64,000 nucleotides of DNA from UBA5078 sp040384465 (lineage in GTDB: Bacteria > Pseudomonadota > Gammaproteobacteria > Pseudomonadales > Pseudohongiellaceae). A model generated the notes under the pieces. It worked only from the letters and a program-made list of their open reading frames with translations. It was not told where the DNA came from and searched no databases. Shown here in pieces: positions 61,443-64,000 of the stretch (position 1 is the first letter of the stretch; every line of letters starts with the position of its first letter). The stretch spans positions 1 through 64,000 of the forward strand of contig JAZKJF010000005.1 of NCBI GenBank assembly GCA_040384465.1, read 5' to 3'. Made by a program: the position numbers and the translations under genes.

Positions 61443-61814
61443 TTATTGGTCTGAGTTTTGTAGTTTGACTGCATGCCTGGTCAAGACGTCGTGCAGCTTG
61501 CCGTTGCCCCGTGCCGCCAGTGTTTCCGTGTAGCCACCCAGGCTCTCTCCGCCGATGAACAACTGCGGCAAGGTGCTGCTGCCAGTAAGTTGCTGCAAGC
61601 GTGCACGAACTTGCCGTTGCAGACTCGGGTCGAGGAATTCGCCCCGATCCAGTTCGAATAACCGATAGGGGATACCCAGCTGCCCCAGCAACTGCCGGGC
61701 GCCACGGCAATAGGAGCACCAGCTCAGAGAAAACAATGTCACGGGGTGAGTGGGGTCGCCAATGGTGGCGTCGACAAAATCGCCGTCCGGGCGAGTGGTG
61801 TTGGTGTCTGTCAT
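61443..61814 (-). CDS. Glutaredoxin-like protein
   Basis: 123 residues from the ATG at 61814; a TTG seven codons upstream is less likely. Active site C33-S-Y-C36 (SLSWCSYCRGARQLL). The glutathione-binding TLPQLFIGGESLGGYTE gives the cis-proline (TLP) and GG motif. Dithiol type, cytoplasmic thiol-disulfide exchange. It lies 30 nt upstream of the DUF2214 gene on the same strand. Confidence 0.88.
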   Translation of the reverse strand: MTDTNTTRPDGDFVDATIGDPTHPVTLFSLSWCSYCRGARQLLGQLGIPYRLFELDRGEFLDPSLQRQVRARLQQLTGSSTLPQLFIGGESLGGYTETLAARGNGKLHDVLTRHAVKLQNSDQ

Positions 61815-61959
61815 GAGCTTGGTTCGCTGCTGCAAAGGATCGGTTCAGTTGAGGGATTATTGTGTCACAGGTCTGTGCTAAAGTTGCCGTCAGATGTGCC
61901 CTGCGGCTGAAGCCCGCAGAGCCATCATTTACTACAATCACAAGATCAAGGAGTTACAC

Positions 61960-62331
61960 ATGATCGGTTATGTCACACTGGGAACCAACGATATCGCTCG
62001 CTCCGCCGCATTCTACGATGCGCTGCTTGCGGAACTGAATGCCAAGAGAACCATGGAGTTCCCGACCTTCATCGCCTGGGGTAACAGCCCGACCGGCGCT
62101 AATCTGTGCGTCATCCAGCCGTTTGATGGCAAAGCAGCCACGGGTGGCAATGGCACGATGGTCGCGTTGGCCGCCGACAGCAAGGAGACAGTGGATCGTG
62201 TCTACAAGAAAGCAATGGAGCTGGGAGCGAAGGATGAGGGCCCGGCTGGACCGCGTGGTGACACCTACTATGCGGGTTACTTCCGCGACCCGGATGGCAA
62301 CAAGCTCAATGTGTTCTACTCAGCAAGCTGA
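61960..62331 (+). CDS. VOC-family (glyoxalase/dioxygenase superfamily) protein
   Basis: 123 residues from the ATG at 61960, with AAGGAG 6 nt upstream. Two beta-alpha-beta-beta-beta modules. YVTLGTNDIARSAAFYDALL at the start and GYFRDPDGNKLNVFY at the end are typical of single-domain VOC proteins. Metal and substrate are not predictable. The TetR gene follows after 26 nt. Confidence 0.85.
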   Translation: MIGYVTLGTNDIARSAAFYDALLAELNAKRTMEFPTFIAWGNSPTGANLCVIQPFDGKAATGGNGTMVALAADSKETVDRVYKKAMELGAKDEGPAGPRGDTYYAGYFRDPDGNKLNVFYSAS

Positions 62332-62357
62332 TTTCTGAGGAATGCCGGGGGGTATCG

Positions 62358-62957
62358 ATGCCGGGTCTGCGTGAACGCAAGAAGCGCATCAAGCTGCAGC
62401 GCATCATCGCTGAGGCCCGGCAGCTTTTTGTGCGGCAGGGCTTCGCCGAGACCACCATTCAGGAGATTGCCGAGGCGGCAGATGTCGGCCTCGGCACGCT
62501 CTACCTCTACGCCAAGAGCAAGGAAGATCTGCTGGTGCTCGTGTTTCGTGAAAACCTGCTGCAGATGATCGAGAGTTCCTTCGACAGCATTCCCGAACAT
62601 TTGCCGTTCATCGAACAGATCATGGCCTTCTTCGATGGCCACATTGAATACCACAAAGAGAATTCTGTCCTGGCCAGAACGGTGCTCAAAGAGCTGTCGT
62701 TTCCGGTCACCCCTCAACGTCACACCGATATCCGAATCATCGTCACGGAGACCTATCGGAAGCTGGGGGCACTTGTGCGACGTGGCATTCAGGATCAGAA
62801 ACTTCCCGCCGACATCAAGGTCGGCACGACGGTGCCCAGCATCTTTGCCCTCTACTACCACCACTTGCAAGGCTATCTGTGTGAGTTCATCACGGAGGAC
62901 GAGTTCAAGAAAAAACTGCGCGATGCCGTACATATGCTGCTCCCCAATGCTCGTTGA
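62358..62957 (+). CDS. TetR-family transcriptional regulator
   Basis: 199 residues. The helix-turn-helix spans about 15-60 (IIAEARQLFVRQGFAETTIQ, EIAEAADVGLGTLYLYAKSK, EDL). The C-terminal ligand domain is not assignable. It follows the VOC gene on the same strand and may control it or the next gene. Confidence 0.9.
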   Translation: MPGLRERKKRIKLQRIIAEARQLFVRQGFAETTIQEIAEAADVGLGTLYLYAKSKEDLLVLVFRENLLQMIESSFDSIPEHLPFIEQIMAFFDGHIEYHKENSVLARTVLKELSFPVTPQRHTDIRIIVTETYRKLGALVRRGIQDQKLPADIKVGTTVPSIFALYYHHLQGYLCEFITEDEFKKKLRDAVHMLLPNAR

Positions 62958-63094
62958 TTGTGACTTCTCTTAAAATTTTCCTTCCTGAATTCTGAATTTG
63001 ACAAAGTGGTGATGGATAGTCCGGGTGGCTGTCTGTTATTCACTTTCAGCGGTGCTAGGATCGCTTTCGAATTCGTAGATTCCCCGGAGGGTTT

Positions 63095-64000
63095 ATGTTC
63101 AAGTCCACGATTGCCATTGGTTTCGCCGCGTTGTTTTGCGCCGCTTCCTCCAGTTCACTGCAGGCCGCTGATCGGGTAGGTGATTTTTCCCTGCTCGATC
63201 AGAACGGCCTTTTTCATCACATCAGCTGGTATGACGACCACAAGGCCATCGCCTTCCTGGTGCAGGTCAATGGCAGTGATCAGACTGAGCAGGCTGCGGC
63301 AACCTATGCGCAACTGCAATCCCGGTTCGATGCGCAGGGCATCGAGTTTATGCTGATCAACCCGCTGGGTCAGGAGCGCGCTTCCGTGCAACAGGCTGTG
63401 GCTGATCTGGGTATCACGCTGCCTGTGCTGATCGATGACGCACAGATGATTTCCAGTGCCATGGGCATCGACAAGAGTGGCGAAGTGTTCCTCTTCAGTC
63501 CGAGCAGTTTCGAGGTGATGTTCCGGGGGCCGGTGTCGGCTCTGGAAGCAGCGCTCAATGAGGTAGTCGCGGACAAGCCGGTCAGTAATCCGGTGGTGGC
63601 GATGTCCGGCTCTGATGTGCCTTACGAGAACAATGTCGGCATCTCCTACGTCAACGATGTGGCCCCGATTCTGGCCGAAAATTGCGCCACCTGCCATCGC
63701 GACGGCGGTATTGCGCCGTTCGCGATGGACAGTCATGCCATGGTGCAGGGCTGGTCGCCGATGATTCGTGAGGTGCTGATGACCAAACGCATGCCGCCCG
63801 GTCAGATCGACCCGCACGTGGGCAACTTCTCCAATGACTATGTCCTCTCTGTGGAAGAGCAGCAGACGCTGATCGGTTGGGTGGAGGCAGGTTCACTGAA
63901 AGATGGCGATACCGATCCGCTGGCGGCGCTGACCTGGCCGGAGACCAAGTGGGCCTTTGGCGAACCGGATCTGATTGTGAAAGTGCCGCCCCAGGAGATT
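63095..64000 (+). CDS. Redoxin-like / cytochrome c fusion, 3' end cut by window
   Basis: 302 codons are present, still open at the window end. Signal peptide about 1-24 (ends SSLQA). The redoxin-like domain (DFSLLDQNGLFHHISWY) again lacks catalytic cysteines (QVNGSDQ at that site). Haem-c site C197-AT-C200-H201 and the following MTKRMPPGQID are present. It is clearly paralogous to the protein at 30788 (shared QGWSPMIREVL, MPPGQID, GEPDLI/GEPDMI). GGAGG lies 6 nt before the ATG. Confidence 0.8.
   Translation, partial: MFKSTIAIGFAALFCAASSSSLQAADRVGDFSLLDQNGLFHHISWYDDHKAIAFLVQVNGSDQTEQAAATYAQLQSRFDAQGIEFMLINPLGQERASVQQAVADLGITLPVLIDDAQMISSAMGIDKSGEVFLFSPSSFEVMFRGPVSALEAALNEVVADKPVSNPVVAMSGSDVPYENNVGISYVNDVAPILAENCATCHRDGGIAPFAMDSHAMVQGWSPMIREVLMTKRMPPGQIDPHVGNFSNDYVLSVEEQQTLIGWVEAGSLKDGDTDPLAALTWPETKWAFGEPDLIVKVPPQEI

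Noticed and set aside
63000..63030. TTGACA at 62998-63003 as a promoter for the 63095 gene
   Set aside because: No -10-like hexamer occurs at 16-18 bp spacing; the nearest T/A-rich hexamers are too close or too far.
1..64000. CRISPR arrays, tRNA or rRNA genes, insertion sequences, prophage
   Set aside because: No direct-repeat array, cloverleaf-like block, transposase or phage structural gene was recognised on either strand by reading; a dedicated tRNA search was not possible.

Overview
The window is one contiguous piece of a gammaproteobacterial chromosome. The evidence is the gene order tuf, then S10, spc and alpha ribosomal blocks, and the close match of those proteins and of rpoA, secY, glpK and glpD to gammaproteobacterial forms. 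The genus cannot be named from the sequence. Many periplasmic, lipoprotein and c-di-GMP signalling genes and the marine-type redoxin/cytochrome fusions suggest a free-living, probably aquatic, aerobic heterotroph. No rRNA, tRNA, CRISPR array, transposase or prophage was seen.

Layout. 1-15518: 3' part of tuf, then the S10-spc-alpha ribosomal supercluster through rplQ, all on the + strand, with a textbook sigma-70 promoter before rpsJ and a terminator after rplQ. Several internal gaps are longer than usual and carry small hairpins. Between secY and rpmJ lie four tandem 15-16 bp degenerate repeats. 15604-22289: a class V aminotransferase, an orphan signal peptidase II, a DUF1499 membrane protein, a histidine phosphatase, and divergent glpK/glpD for glycerol use. 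22325-27924: an operon of a secreted caspase-like protease and a PAS-GAF-GGDEF cyclase, then small envelope and CBS-domain genes. 28129-40943: a leucyl-tRNA synthetase of a type unusual for gammaproteobacteria, a redoxin/cytochrome/monooxygenase-like fusion, a second cyclase, a lipoprotein/FlgO pair, a soluble chemoreceptor with a sigma-28-like promoter, trxC and an MFS transporter. 41103-45626: an ABC ATPase and a 1205-residue ABC permease/M1 peptidase fusion.

45628-55935 holds the most coherent system: a GntR/FCD regulator divergent from a nine-gene run encoding a Tsx-like outer-membrane channel, a BMP-type binding protein, two permeases, a biuret hydrolase (BiuH type), the transporter ATPase, a second isochorismatase-like hydrolase (candidate triuret hydrolase), a cupin, and an allophanate hydrolase (AtzF type). 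I read this as a self-contained uptake-and-mineralisation system for biuret/triuret-like nitrogen compounds: outer-membrane entry, periplasmic capture, import, stepwise hydrolysis to allophanate, then ammonia and CO2. No urea carboxylase is present, which argues that allophanate comes from biuret rather than urea.

56034-60172 (minus strand) carries a HigBA-like toxin-antitoxin pair with a perfect operator-like palindrome, a GNAT acetyltransferase, an SPFH/NfeD pair, a SUKH-family protein and a secreted protein of unknown function. 60319-64000 has an esterase, DUF2214, glutaredoxin-like, VOC and TetR genes, and the 5' part of a paralogue of the redoxin/cytochrome fusion, which runs off the end.
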